A stretch of DNA of 32,011 nucleotides, taken from assembly GCA_009841075.1 (NCBI GenBank), contig VXMP01000047.1, positions 1-32,011 of the forward strand, written 5' to 3'. This stretch comes from Acidimicrobiia bacterium (lineage in GTDB: Bacteria > Actinomycetota > Acidimicrobiia > Spongiisociales > Spongiisociaceae). Position numbers and translations under genes: made by a program. Shown piece by piece: positions 13,577 through 23,040 of the stretch; positions within the stretch are counted from its first letter, which is position 1; every line of letters starts with the position of its first letter. The notes below the pieces were generated by a model that was not told the DNA's origin, did not search any database, and worked only from the letters and a program-made list of their open reading frames with translations.

Positions 13577-16576
13577 ATGAATGCCTCGCCTTTGTTCGCT
13601 TCCAGGCCGCGCCACTCGGCGGTCGAATCGATGATGGATCCGCTCTCCAATCCGGTGATCAACACCCCATATGAGGAACCGCAGTGGCATTGGGAGCTTG
13701 ATATGCAAGGCCGGGCGCTGGAGGGGCGGGCACCCAAGGATGGAAGACGGCCTGCCCTGGGCATCCTGCCGGTTCCGCAAGCCGCCCTGAAGGGGGAACA
13801 GGCTCAAGGGGTGCTGGAGTTCACCCCGGACGACCTGAACCCAACGGTGCAGGACATCCGGATCCAGGTGCGCCGCTGGAGAGGCCAGCATTGGCCAGAG
13901 TCCACTCCCACGACCAAAAAGCTGCTTCGATACTGGACCAGAGAAAATCGGCATATCCGGCCTTTTTTCGCCCAGCTGGAGGCGATCGAAACCATCATCT
14001 GGCTCACCGAAACCAAAGAGGGCCGCCGGTTCGCCCGCGACCGGATCGCTCCGGTCTCCGAGAATATGAATGAGGGCCTGATCCGTTGGGCGACCAAGAT
14101 GGCCACCGGCACCGGCAAGACCATGGTGATGGGGATGCTGATCGTCTGGCACACCCTCAACCATGTGCATAGCCCCACCAAAGGCCCCTACACCAGGGCT
14201 TTCCTGGCCATCACCCCGGGCCATACCGTGCGGGAGCGCCTGGGCGAGCTGATGCCGTCCCATCCCGACAACATCTACGACCAGATGGACCTGGTACCAC
14301 CCGACCTGCGCAGCAGCCTCAACAGCGCGGCGGTGGCCATCCACAACTTCCAGGCCTTCCAGCGCCGTGACCTGTTCTCGGGGGTCACCGGAGACGGTCG
14401 CAAGGTGCTCGACCCGCACGGCACCGCCGGAGTGGAGGACGCCGCGGTGATGCTGGATCGGGTGCTGCGCCACCTGAAAGGCCGCAACCGGATCGTGGTG
14501 CTCAACGACGAAGCCCATCACTGCTACAACCCGTCTCAGGCCAAGGGAACCTCCAACGATCAGAAGGTGGCCGGAATCTGGTTCAACGCCATCCTCGAGC
14601 TGGCCCGACAGAAGCGGCTGCTTTCGGTGCACGACTTTTCCGCCACCCCCATGTTCATCAGCACCGCCGCCAAAGCCAAGGGAGCGGAAATGTTCCCCTG
14701 GGTGGTGTCGGACTATCCGCTTCTGGAGGCGATCGAATCGGGGCTGGTGAAGATCCCCCGCCTTCCGATGGAGGACGACGCCGAGAGTTTCGACCTGAAA
14801 TGGCGGGCGCTTTATGCCAACGCCAACCCCAAGAAGGTGACCAAAACCGAGCCGCCCGGCCTGCTGGATGATGCCCTCCATGCGCTCTATATAGATTGGA
14901 CCAAGGAGTGGGAGAGGTGGAGGAGGGCGGGTCGGCGCACACCTCCGGTCTTCATCGTGGTGGCCAACGAAATCCCCACAGCCCAGGCGCTCTATGAGTA
15001 CATAGGAGGCTACGAACGGGTCGATGAAGATTCGGGACGGATCGAGTACGTGGCGGGGGAGTTGGCTGAGTTCTCCAACGTTGAGCTTGAGGGCCGGGGT
15101 TGGAAAGAGACGCCGGTGACCCTGCTGATGCATTCCAAGCTGGACAGCGAAGACAACATCACGGGTGCCCTTGCCAAGCTGGTGAAAGCCCAGGCCGCCC
15201 GTCTGGGAGGTGCTACAGGCCGTAGCAACCGAGGGGCGACCGATGACGTGACCCTGCTCCGCAACGTGCTAAACACGGTTGGCCGGGAGGGGGAACCGGG
15301 CGAACACATCCGCTGCGTGATTTCGGTTTCCATGCTCACCGAAGGCTGGGACACCCGCACCGTCACCCATGTGCTGGGCTATCGACGTTTCAGCACCCAG
15401 CTGCTCTGCGAGCAGGTAACCGGACGAGCCCTGCGCCGGGCCGACTACGAAAGCTTCGACTCGGAAGGAAGGCTCACCCCTGAATATTCGCAGGTGCTGG
15501 GGATTCCCTTCGACTTCATGCCCACCGGCGAGCCGGTGAAGATCAACCCTCCCAATCCGGTCTACACGGTCAAAACCATGCCCGACCGCTCCCACCTCCG
15601 CATCCCGCTGCCTAGGCTGACCGGCTACAGCTGGCAACCGGCCTCGGCTCGGCTCCGGCTCGATCCCGACCGGGTGCAACCCTATAAGGTGGTGACGGCG
15701 GACCGTCCCACCCTGGTGGAGCTGGGCGGGGTGAGCGGCGACCTCGAGCTGGTCGGCCTCGCCGAGGTGCGCCCTGCCCAGGCCGCCTGGCAGATAGCCG
15801 CCGCCTGCTTGAGACGGGTGATCGAACCCTCGAACGGCCATCATCCGACACACAACGGGCTCTCGCAGGCCAAGGGCAGGCTGTTTTCCGATCTGCAGAC
15901 GGCGGTTCAGGACTGGCTGGTCCATCCCGCGGTGTCCTGCGCCGACCACAGAGTGCTCCTGCAGAGCCACCAAAAGGAGGAAGTGGTGGGCCGGGTGTTG
16001 GCGGCCTGTCTGGACGAGGAGGACTCTCCCCGGCTGGTGGGGCGGTTCGATGCGGATGCGCCGGTCCTGCTGGACACCTCAGCGGTCTGGTATGAAACCA
16101 CCCTGCCCGACCGCTATCCGGCCTATGAGGAAGGGGGGCCGTCCGACTCCGACCAACGCTCGGAAGTCAACATCGCCGCCTGCCACAGTGGGCTGGAGGC
16201 CGGGGTGGCCAAGCATCTGGATCGGGATATTCCGGCGGTGGAGGCCTGGGTGCGCAACTTCCGGCTGGGCTGGGAAATCCCCTATCTGTATGACGGGGTG
16301 TGGCACAGCTACGAACCCGACTTCGTGGCCCGGGTGCGGGATCAGGAGGGGCGGCCCTGGCATCTGATCGTGGAGTGCAAGGGGCAGCCCGATGAGAAGT
16401 CGGACACCAAGGCTCGATATGTGAAAGACTGGTGGATACCGGCCGTGGCGGGCTCCCCGCAGATACCGGAGGATTCCAGCCGGTGGGGGTTTGTGGAGAT
16501 CAACTCGGTCTCGGCGGCGGCCCAGGAGCTGCAGAGGGCGATAAACGCTCTGATCAGATCAAAAGCAAGACGTTAG
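13577..16576 (+). CDS. Type III-like restriction subunit (Res): helicase plus nuclease
   Basis: A 999-residue superfamily 2 helicase/nuclease. Walker A is MATGTGKTMVMG (Lys181), motif II is NDEAHHC (Asp311-His314), and motif VI is in the region LCEQVTGRALRR. Near the C-terminus EPDFVAR (Asp915) and LIVECKG (Glu933-Cys-Lys935) form a PD-(D/E)XK nuclease. This is the composition of the Res subunit of Type III restriction systems, which cut after ATP-driven communication between sites. The mod-like methyltransferase follows 31 nt downstream. Canonical Type III operons place mod first; here res is first. No strong ribosome site marks the ATG at 13577; Met codons at 13631/13634 are alternatives. 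Confidence 0.9.
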   Translation: MNASPLFASRPRHSAVESMMDPLSNPVINTPYEEPQWHWELDMQGRALEGRAPKDGRRPALGILPVPQAALKGEQAQGVLEFTPDDLNPTVQDIRIQVRRWRGQHWPESTPTTKKLLRYWTRENRHIRPFFAQLEAIETIIWLTETKEGRRFARDRIAPVSENMNEGLIRWATKMATGTGKTMVMGMLIVWHTLNHVHSPTKGPYTRAFLAITPGHTVRERLGELMPSHPDNIYDQMDLVPPDLRSSLNSAAVAIHNFQAFQRRDLFSGVTGDGRKVLDPHGTAGVEDAAVMLDRVLRHLKGRNRIVVLNDEAHHCYNPSQAKGTSNDQKVAGIWFNAILELARQKRLLSVHDFSATPMFISTAAKAKGAEMFPWVVSDYPLLEAIESGLVKIPRLPMEDDAESFDLKWRALYANANPKKVTKTEPPGLLDDALHALYIDWTKEWERWRRAGRRTPPVFIVVANEIPTAQALYEYIGGYERVDEDSGRIEYVAGELAEFSNVELEGRGWKETPVTLLMHSKLDSEDNITGALAKLVKAQAARLGGATGRSNRGATDDVTLLRNVLNTVGREGEPGEHIRCVISVSMLTEGWDTRTVTHVLGYRRFSTQLLCEQVTGRALRRADYESFDSEGRLTPEYSQVLGIPFDFMPTGEPVKINPPNPVYTVKTMPDRSHLRIPLPRLTGYSWQPASARLRLDPDRVQPYKVVTADRPTLVELGGVSGDLELVGLAEVRPAQAAWQIAAACLRRVIEPSNGHHPTHNGLSQAKGRLFSDLQTAVQDWLVHPAVSCADHRVLLQSHQKEEVVGRVLAACLDEEDSPRLVGRFDADAPVLLDTSAVWYETTLPDRYPAYEEGGPSDSDQRSEVNIAACHSGLEAGVAKHLDRDIPAVEAWVRNFRLGWEIPYLYDGVWHSYEPDFVARVRDQEGRPWHLIVECKGQPDEKSDTKARYVKDWWIPAVAGSPQIPEDSSRWGFVEINSVSAAAQELQRAINALIRSKARR

Positions 16577-16607
16577 AAAGACACCCGAATTAGGGAAGGG
16601 ATATCAC

Positions 16608-19148
16608 ATGGCACGCAAAGGTAAGAAACCGCCTTCTACCGCCCACTACACCCACGACAGTGCCGGGCGTCCCAACCTTCCTACCACCGAAACCCAGGAT
16701 ATGATGCCGGACGAGGAACAGCAGCCCCAAACATTTGCGGTAGAACGCCGCCGCGGGGAGGAACCCACTCTGAACTGGGCGCGGGCGGGGGGTCCCCGGG
16801 AATCTCAGTATGAGGCCTACCCGCTCTACATCCGGGAGAAGGTCCATCCCGGGGCGTTCGTCCAGTCCCTGCAGACGGCGGGTAGCGATCAGTTAGGTCT
16901 GTTCGAGGACTTCAACGGCCTACCTCCCGAAGCCTCCTACGAGTGGTATCGGCACACCGGCAACTGGCAGAACCGGCTTATCCACGGTGAATCCGCCCGG
17001 GTGATGGCGTCTCTGGCGGGTCGGGAAGGCCTGGCCGGGCAGGTGCAGATGATCTTTTTCGACCCGCCCTACGGGATCGGCTTCAAATCCAATTTCCAGG
17101 TGGCGGTGCGACAGCGCGAAACCAAGGAAAACCGCCAGGGTCTGCCGGCCGACCCCAAGATGATCCGGGCCTTCCGCGACACCTACGAGCGGGGGATCGA
17201 CAGCTACCTCGACCAGATGCTGGAAAAGCTCACCCTGGCCCGACAGCTGCTCACCGAGTCGGGTTCGATCTTCGTGCAGATCGGAGACGAAAATGTCCAT
17301 CGCATGGCGATAGTGCTGGACGAGGTGTTCGGACACGAAAACCGGGTAGCCACCATCCCGTTTGCTACCTCGGGTTCAGCCTCGTCCCGAACCCTTCCCA
17401 GCGTGGCCGATTTCTTGTTGTGGTATGCCAAAGACGTTGCCCAGGTTAAGTATCGACAGATATATGAGCATCTGAGCAGACGTGAAAAAATCAAGCATAT
17501 GTCATCTTATGTAATGGTAGAAAAGGCCGACGGTACCGCCCGTAAATTGACTAAGGAAGAGAAGTTAAATACGGACATCCTCCCAGATGGAGCCAGGCTG
17601 TTCAGGCGAACGCCTTTGACGTCACAAGGGCGATCCACAACTGGCAGAAGTGAACCCTACTTCTGGGATGGGGTTCGTTACGACTGTCCGGAGACAGCCC
17701 AATGGGCTGTCTCGATGGAAGGCTTAGATCGGCTGTCCGAACTTAATAGATTGGATAGTGCTGGTCCTGGCAAAGCACTGCATTGGCGGTGGTATGAAGA
17801 AGAGGTGCCAGGCCGGAAAATCAACAACATCTGGCACCGTCCCATGTCCACCTCCGACAAGGTCTATGTAGTCCAAACGGCCAACAGCGTCATCGAGCGT
17901 TGCCTTCTCATGTCCACCGATCCTGGTGATCTGGTGTTTGATCCCACCTGCGGGTCGGGTACCACTGCTCAGGCGGCGGAGAAGTGGGGGCGGCGCTGGA
18001 TTACCTGCGACACCTCCAACGTGGCGGTGGCGGTTGCCCGGCAGCGCTTCACCACCTCCACCCACCCCTACTGGACCATCGACGATCAGTCCAATGGGTC
18101 AAGTCAACTAGACCGAGGTTCATCCGACCCGGCGGCCGGTTTCATCTACGAGAAGGTACGCCACGTTTCGGCCAGGCGGCTGGCCGATGACAACCCGCCC
18201 GAATATCACGAGCTGTTCGACCGGCCCCAAAAAACCAGGGGAGTGGTGCGGGTTTGCTCGCCCTTCACGGTGGAATCCGAAACCCCCTACGCCTACCTTC
18301 CGGTTTCAGGCCTGGCCGAAGACCGCTCCGATCACGCCCGGGCCGCCCTCGCCCAGGGAGAGTTCGAGAAAAGGGTGATCGACACACTTCAGGCCACCGG
18401 CATCTCCAACAGCGCCGCCTCAGAAACCATCCAAATCATCGAGGTGGAGCCCTGGCCGGGGCAGGAAGGCAGCCTGGTCACCCACAAGGCCCGCTACCGG
18501 TCGGGTGCTTCTCAAGAGCGGGAGGCCGCTGTGATGATCGCCGCCGAAGATGTCACTATCACCCCCGCCCTGCTCAGCGCCGCGGTCAACGAATCCGCCA
18601 AACAGGTATATGGCACCGAGCTGCTGATCGCCGCCGCCTTCGCCTTCGACCCCGCCACCTCAGACCTGACCAAGGTGGGAAGGGTGGACATCTCCCGAGT
18701 CCAGATGAACCGCGACCTACAGATCGGCGAGCTCAACCCCGACCAGGCCTCGGAAGCGTTCGTGATGCTCGGCGAACCCGACCTGGCTATCAACCAAGAC
18801 GAAGACGGTCAATGGCAGGTAGAGGTGCGTGGCTTCGACACCTTCAACCCCCGCACCGGAGGAGTAGACGGCGGCAAAGATTCCGACATAGCCTGCTGGA
18901 TGATCGACACCGACCACGACGAACGCAGTTTCTTCGCCCGCCGCATCCACTTCCCCAACGCCCAATCCGACCGTCAGGTAAAACGCCTCCGCAGAGCCCT
19001 AGGCCAAGGCCTTGACCAACTCAAATGGGAAGCCGCCTTCTCCAACAAATCCGCCCTCTTCCCCACCCCCCAAACCGGCAAAATCGCCGTAAAGATAATC
19101 ACCGAAACCGGAATAGAAATGACCGTAACCCGCCCCATCTACCCCTAG
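16608..19148 (+). CDS. Type III-like DNA methyltransferase (Mod)
   Basis: An 846-residue adenine-type methyltransferase. Motif IV is FFDPPYG (Asp152-Gly156) and motif I is FDPTCGSGTT (Asp445 onward), the beta-class order of Type III Mod proteins. The target recognition region lies between them, about residues 240-400. The C-terminal 350 residues are an extension not needed for catalysis. The start follows AGGGA and lies 31 nt after res, so the two are one transcript. The DNA from about 17440 to 17780 is clearly richer in A+T than the flanks and coincides with the recognition region, suggesting exchange of the specificity segment. The modified sequence cannot be predicted. Confidence 0.9.
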   Translation: MARKGKKPPSTAHYTHDSAGRPNLPTTETQDMMPDEEQQPQTFAVERRRGEEPTLNWARAGGPRESQYEAYPLYIREKVHPGAFVQSLQTAGSDQLGLFEDFNGLPPEASYEWYRHTGNWQNRLIHGESARVMASLAGREGLAGQVQMIFFDPPYGIGFKSNFQVAVRQRETKENRQGLPADPKMIRAFRDTYERGIDSYLDQMLEKLTLARQLLTESGSIFVQIGDENVHRMAIVLDEVFGHENRVATIPFATSGSASSRTLPSVADFLLWYAKDVAQVKYRQIYEHLSRREKIKHMSSYVMVEKADGTARKLTKEEKLNTDILPDGARLFRRTPLTSQGRSTTGRSEPYFWDGVRYDCPETAQWAVSMEGLDRLSELNRLDSAGPGKALHWRWYEEEVPGRKINNIWHRPMSTSDKVYVVQTANSVIERCLLMSTDPGDLVFDPTCGSGTTAQAAEKWGRRWITCDTSNVAVAVARQRFTTSTHPYWTIDDQSNGSSQLDRGSSDPAAGFIYEKVRHVSARRLADDNPPEYHELFDRPQKTRGVVRVCSPFTVESETPYAYLPVSGLAEDRSDHARAALAQGEFEKRVIDTLQATGISNSAASETIQIIEVEPWPGQEGSLVTHKARYRSGASQEREAAVMIAAEDVTITPALLSAAVNESAKQVYGTELLIAAAFAFDPATSDLTKVGRVDISRVQMNRDLQIGELNPDQASEAFVMLGEPDLAINQDEDGQWQVEVRGFDTFNPRTGGVDGGKDSDIACWMIDTDHDERSFFARRIHFPNAQSDRQVKRLRRALGQGLDQLKWEAAFSNKSALFPTPQTGKIAVKIITETGIEMTVTRPIYP

Positions 19149-19182
19149 AAGCCCGGAGAACCTGCCCGAATCCGATAGCTAT

Positions 19183-20307
19183 CTATCTGATTCCCACGAT
19201 CTGAGCAATCTCGTCTACCTCGGTGGTGTCGAGTCTGAGATAGTCGCTCAGGTCATGCAGGTTGAGAAGTCCTTGGTCAGCCGCCCGTATCAGCTCATCC
19301 ACCACGACGTTTCCATACTCCTGTATGCGCCGCTGCGTCCGGTAGGTTGGGCGACCCCGAGCGAAGCCTTTGTCACGATCCCAGAGCTGCGCCTTCTGGT
19401 CTACCAGGGTATAGAGGGACTGCTCGGCAATTTCGAGACGAATCAGGCGGACGGCAGCGGCCCGAATGCTCACCTTGAACCTGGAAGCGGTTTTCTTGGC
19501 GAGAGCGAAGCCGTCCTCATCTGGAGAGGCCTCTTCCACGAACTGCAGCACGGCATCTCTCGGAAGCAAAACCGAAGCGGCGAACTCCTCGCACCAACGT
19601 TCCTCCTCGGTAGCTTCGCCGGATAGATCAACACACACCGACTCGTTCTGTAGGGCGAGGTGACCGAGTTCGTGGAAGGCGGTAAAAACCCGGGCCTCCC
19701 GGTTGTAGGCCGTGTTCACCGAAATTACCGGCGCGACCTCATCCGAGAACGAAAACCCACGGACACCGTCTTTACCCAGTTGGAGCGCAAACACCAGTAT
19801 TCCGCGCCCTTCGAGCTTCTCCCGCCACCAGAGCCAAGGATCGACAGTCGAGCCCCAATACATCTGACGATCCACTCCCAGCCACCGGCGCACCCGCTCA
19901 CCCGCTGTTTCAGGCACCTCCTCCCGACCGACTCGCGGCAGATCGGCCTTTCTGCCCTGCTTTTGCAACAAGAAGGACACCAGCTGCTGAAGACGGCGTG
20001 CGCGTCTTATCCAAAGGCGCTCCTGTTCCGACAGGTTACGGCCTGCCCTTCTGGGCGACTCTCTCAATGCGGGAATCCGCAGAGGCTCGGGAGCCTGGGG
20101 AGCAAAGAACAAGGCGCTAGGCCGCTTCAGTGTCTTGAACAGCTTGGTGAACTCGCCCCGTGAAGGTTTGGCGATACCCTCCATCCATTCCTTGAGCACA
20201 ACGACATCCACACCCACCTTACGAGAGACATCAACCGGTGATAGGCCGCTCTCTTCGACAGCCCAGCGCACCACCTCGTTGTTCACAGGTACCAATGACT
20301 TAGGCAT
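19183..20307 (-). CDS. XRE-family regulator with ImmA/IrrE metallopeptidase domain
   Basis: A 374-residue protein with an N-terminal helix-turn-helix (about residues 10-60) and an ImmA/IrrE (COG2856) zinc peptidase domain. The HEXXH motif is FHELGHLAL (His212, Glu213, His216) and a downstream acidic residue in CEEFAASVLLP (about Glu240/241) would complete the site. In characterised systems ImmA-type proteases cleave a repressor to release stress or mobile-element genes. AAGGAGGA is just upstream of the ATG. A perfect palindrome about 110 nt upstream may be an operator. It converges on the mod gene and shares the direction of the broken restriction-modification operon upstream. Confidence 0.9.
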   Translation of the reverse strand: MPKSLVPVNNEVVRWAVEESGLSPVDVSRKVGVDVVVLKEWMEGIAKPSRGEFTKLFKTLKRPSALFFAPQAPEPLRIPALRESPRRAGRNLSEQERLWIRRARRLQQLVSFLLQKQGRKADLPRVGREEVPETAGERVRRWLGVDRQMYWGSTVDPWLWWREKLEGRGILVFALQLGKDGVRGFSFSDEVAPVISVNTAYNREARVFTAFHELGHLALQNESVCVDLSGEATEEERWCEEFAASVLLPRDAVLQFVEEASPDEDGFALAKKTASRFKVSIRAAAVRLIRLEIAEQSLYTLVDQKAQLWDRDKGFARGRPTYRTQRRIQEYGNVVVDELIRAADQGLLNLHDLSDYLRLDTTEVDEIAQIVGIR

Positions 20308-20415
20308 CTGCCTTCCTCCTTGCCCTCACGATAGCCACCGGAGGTTTGCAGATCGAACAAGTAAGTATCTGACAAATCTACCTTAATAGGCCGGATCACT
20401 GCAAAAATAATTACC

Positions 20416-20445
20416 CACTTTAGATTATCATGATAATCTAAAGTG
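20416..20445. promoter_or_regulatory. Perfect 30-bp palindrome, probable operator
   Basis: The half CACTTTAGATTATCA is followed directly by its exact reverse complement, with no spacer. The core AGATTATCA occurs again in direct orientation at 20453-20461, 8 nt past the right arm. The element is AT-rich in GC-rich surroundings and lies between the ImmA-type regulator gene and a small ORF. On the minus strand a weak -35 (TTGCAG) and -10 (GTAGAT) follow it on the side of the regulator gene. There is no T-run, so it is not a terminator. Autoregulation by the XRE protein is an inference. Confidence 0.7.
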
Positions 20446-20480
20446 TAGCTTCAGATTATCACCAGGGTTCGATCAGCGCC

Positions 20481-20639
20481 CTATATTGTGCTTCTTGTAG
20501 AGTCGGAGGATTCACGGGCGTATATGACGTTCAACCGGGCCGTGACCTCATCCGTATCGGCTTCGACAAGCAACCGTTCCTGAGTAGGGACGGCCGGCGG
20601 TGCGGTGTCCTCGTTATTTGATTCAATTATCCGTTCCAT
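20481..20639 (-). CDS. Small 52-residue ORF, possible antitoxin-like remnant
   Basis: An ORF starting at ATG 20639, 13 nt after the broken endonuclease stop, preceded by AAAGGCG. The product is acidic, and its C-terminal half (DEVTARLNVIYARESS) has the look of the toxin-binding tail of some MazE/VapB-type antitoxins, which often end in a similar RLNxVYA pattern. The family assignment is weak and no toxin follows. The next element in the reading direction is the palindrome. Confidence 0.4.
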   Translation of the reverse strand: MERIIESNNEDTAPPAVPTQERLLVEADTDEVTARLNVIYARESSDSTRSTI

Positions 20640-20651
20640 CGCCTTTCTAAA

Positions 20652-21486
20652 TCAGGTTGTTAATAAGGCGGACTTGCGATAGTCACGAAGTTCGGCATCC
20701 GTAAGCTGATCGGGTGGAACCAATTCGTAGTGCCCTTCATTACCGATGGTAATCTCGTCATCGTTTTGAGCGAACTCGAATAAGGCAATTTCATCGTCCG
20801 TCACGAACTGGGCGGCGATGGGCCGAGCGATCAGATCGGGAAACTTCTGTTCGGCAACCCTGAAGTCCTGCCAGATTTGGATCACGCTAAGGGCATCAGC
20901 TCCTCCCTTGGCCTGAAGAGGCAGAATATAGTGAGCGCCGTGTTGATCCAGACCCACATAAAGGTCATCGGTCTCGACTTGGGACCTGCTTTTCCCCCGT
21001 CGATGGCGCTGTTAATAGTGATGGTTGTGCGTAGATGGCTTTGTAGGTGGTAGGTGGCTAAGCCGGTGAACACGTCCAGCAGGCGGTTACATCGCAACTT
21101 CGCCAATAGAGCCTGCTCATCGCTCATGACATACTTGGCGATTACACCGGGAGTGGAGTCGGGGAGTCTGATGGTACGCATTCCCATGCGGGGTTCAATG
21201 AGATTGAAGGGAACGGGTCGCAAGATATAGATAGCGCTACCTCCAGGGAAGATAGCCATTCTCGATTTGGAGGTGCCGCTTTCTGCACATTTTCGGGTAG
21301 AGCCGTCCGGTAGCGGAGAGAGTAGATTATGTCTCCTAGATTTTTCGGTCGTGCTTCGCCCAGTTCCTCTGCCGCTTTTATCAAATCGTCTCGCTTGAAG
21401 ACCACTTCCTGATCGCCAGGCCGAAAACGGTCTGCGAATATCTTGCCGATAATTCGTTGGGCCAGGCTCTCCTGGGCAGACTTCAT
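20652..21486 (-). pseudogene. Restriction endonuclease-like gene with two -1 frameshifts
   Basis: Three overlapping frames on one strand join into a single protein of about 278 residues. The first join is near 21258: adding one G restores REW-AIFPGGSAIYIL. The second is in a run of four A after five G (plus strand 20990-20998): adding one base restores DGGK-SRSQVETDDLYVG. The C-terminal part (HYILPLQAKGG, FPDLIARPIAAQF) has the shape of endonucleases found beside DNA methyltransferases, with QAKGG a likely nuclease strand. It begins 4 nt after the methyltransferase stop. Either both deletions are real, and the enzyme is dead, or they are base-call errors. The exact family is uncertain. Confidence 0.75.
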
Positions 21487-21490
21487 TTGG

Positions 21491-22875
21491 TTAGGAACGG
21501 GACGGTCCGGGCCACCTCAGAAGGAGAACCTCCTCGCGGAGTTGTTCTTTGGTGGCGGTGGCTTGACGGGTTCGAAATAGATCAATTCCTTCGACCTCAT
21601 ATCCCGTTTGTTCGGCGATTCCGGCGAGAATCCGTCCGGTTCGGATCATGATTCTCAAGTAGGAGGCTTGGTCGCCGACAACATAGGCCAGACGGGCACC
21701 TGGGCGAAGTACCTTGCTCAAAGAGGAAAAATGTCGAGCCATCCCGCCGAAGTAAAGCCTGGTCACCCTGTGGTAGGTCCTCTCGAAACCGGACTGCTTG
21801 CCAAGAGCTAAACGCCTGGATTCGATGGCGGCGGCTATTCGCTCCACCTCTTCGTTTTCTCCTACCCAGGCGTCGTCGTCATCGTTGCTATACACGCCTC
21901 GGGTGTTTGATCTCACCAGGGTCTTCTTGGCGGTTTGAAGGTCGGCCCGATCGTTTAGGTAGCCGAGCAAGACGGATTCCAGGCGGACCGTGCGGGAGTA
22001 GTCCTTTTCGTTCGGATAGGGCGGCGAGGTGATGACGGCGTCAATGCTCTGGGGTGCCAAGTGCCGATGAACGTCCCTTGCGTCGCCTTCCAGGGCTCGG
22101 GCCGGTGTGGTGTCAATGGACCGGAGATGGTGCAGGTCATCCGACATGGACATAACACTGTCCAGCCAGGGGCCAACCACGGCGGCATCTCGTTTGATCT
22201 TCCCGACACCCACTTCGGGGCCGAACCTGAGGTTCCCTCGGTCGGAAGGATCCGGGCCAGGGCGAGTATTTCATGGGCGGCGAATCTGGAGTCGTGTTCT
22301 TCCTCAAGCACTTCTTTGAGCATCAGAACCTTGTGCAGCGGTAACGGGCTGATCGAGTTTTTCAACAGGAGCTTGGCTGTCTCAGGGGGTAGGGATAGAA
22401 GCCGTCCGTTATGTAGGGGCGATGGGGTCGGGGCGTCACCTATGCCGTCGATGGCGAGCATTGCCAATGCCTTCTCGGCAACCAGCCGGGCATGAGCCTC
22501 CAACAGATCAGGGTCGGGTGACCAGTCAACCTTGGTATTGGCGGCCAGTCGCGAGACGGCCATCGCTTCCAATCCGACACTGGGGATACCCAACTTCTTG
22601 GCTTCAACCAAAGTTGTACCTGTACCACAGAACGGATCCAGAAGGGTTTGGTCTCCGCCGAGGTCGAACCTCTCCGCATAATCACGTACCAGATGAGGCG
22701 GGAACGAAAGGACAAATCGATACCAATCGTGTGCGGGGGTATCCTGAGCAAGCAGGGTGTTCATGGCATGGTTGGTTTGTGGCCGAAGCTGTTGATCTAT
22801 TCCGGTCTTGGCAGGCCGGCGATCAATCCCGGGAAGGGGAATCTGGCGAGGAGCGGTCACGGAGGGCTGGGTCAT
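21491..22875 (-). pseudogene. DNA methyltransferase with one -1 frameshift
   Basis: Two frames join into one protein of about 461 residues. The first holds the SAM motif DPFCGTGTTLVEAK (Asp80 onward); the second holds the catalytic motif VITSPPYPNEKDYSRT and a late VVGDQASYLR strand. Adding one G to the GGG at plus-strand 22235-22237 gives the continuous reading PTEG-NLRFGPEVGVGKIK. SPPYP suggests an N4-cytosine or N6-adenine amino-methyltransferase. The ATG at 22875 has GGAG 5 nt upstream and a TATAAT box about 70 nt upstream. As written the protein would lose its catalytic half, so the system would be inactive. Confidence 0.82.
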
Positions 22876-22946
22876 TGTTCTCCATTATGGCATTCGTGAG
22901 GGACACTCGAAGCCAAACCAGGCAGTTAATTTCGCTTAGTAATAAG

Positions 22947-22952
22947 ATTATA
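22947..22952 (-). promoter_or_regulatory. Candidate -10 box for the broken restriction-modification operon
   Basis: A perfect TATAAT on the minus strand in an AT-rich stretch, about 72 nt before the methyltransferase ATG. No convincing -35 hexamer sits at 16-18 nt (TTCAGC is at 19 nt). The same 165-nt divergent region must also hold the promoter of the channel gene, which I could not place. Confidence 0.4.
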
Positions 22953-23040
22953 ACATATTTTAGAAAGTTCAGCTGAAGGGCATTACTACCCGCCCCTAAC
23001 ATTATGGTCGGACGGATTTCGACCAAATAAGGAAGCATAG

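Noticed and set aside
13535-15133. 532-residue minus-strand frame opposite res
   Set aside because: Antisense to the helicase domain with intact Walker A and DEAH motifs; no recognisable domain in the antisense product.
22061-22976. Plus-strand frames across the broken methyltransferase
   Set aside because: The minus-strand frames hold paired methyltransferase motifs and join by one base; the plus-strand frames show no motifs.
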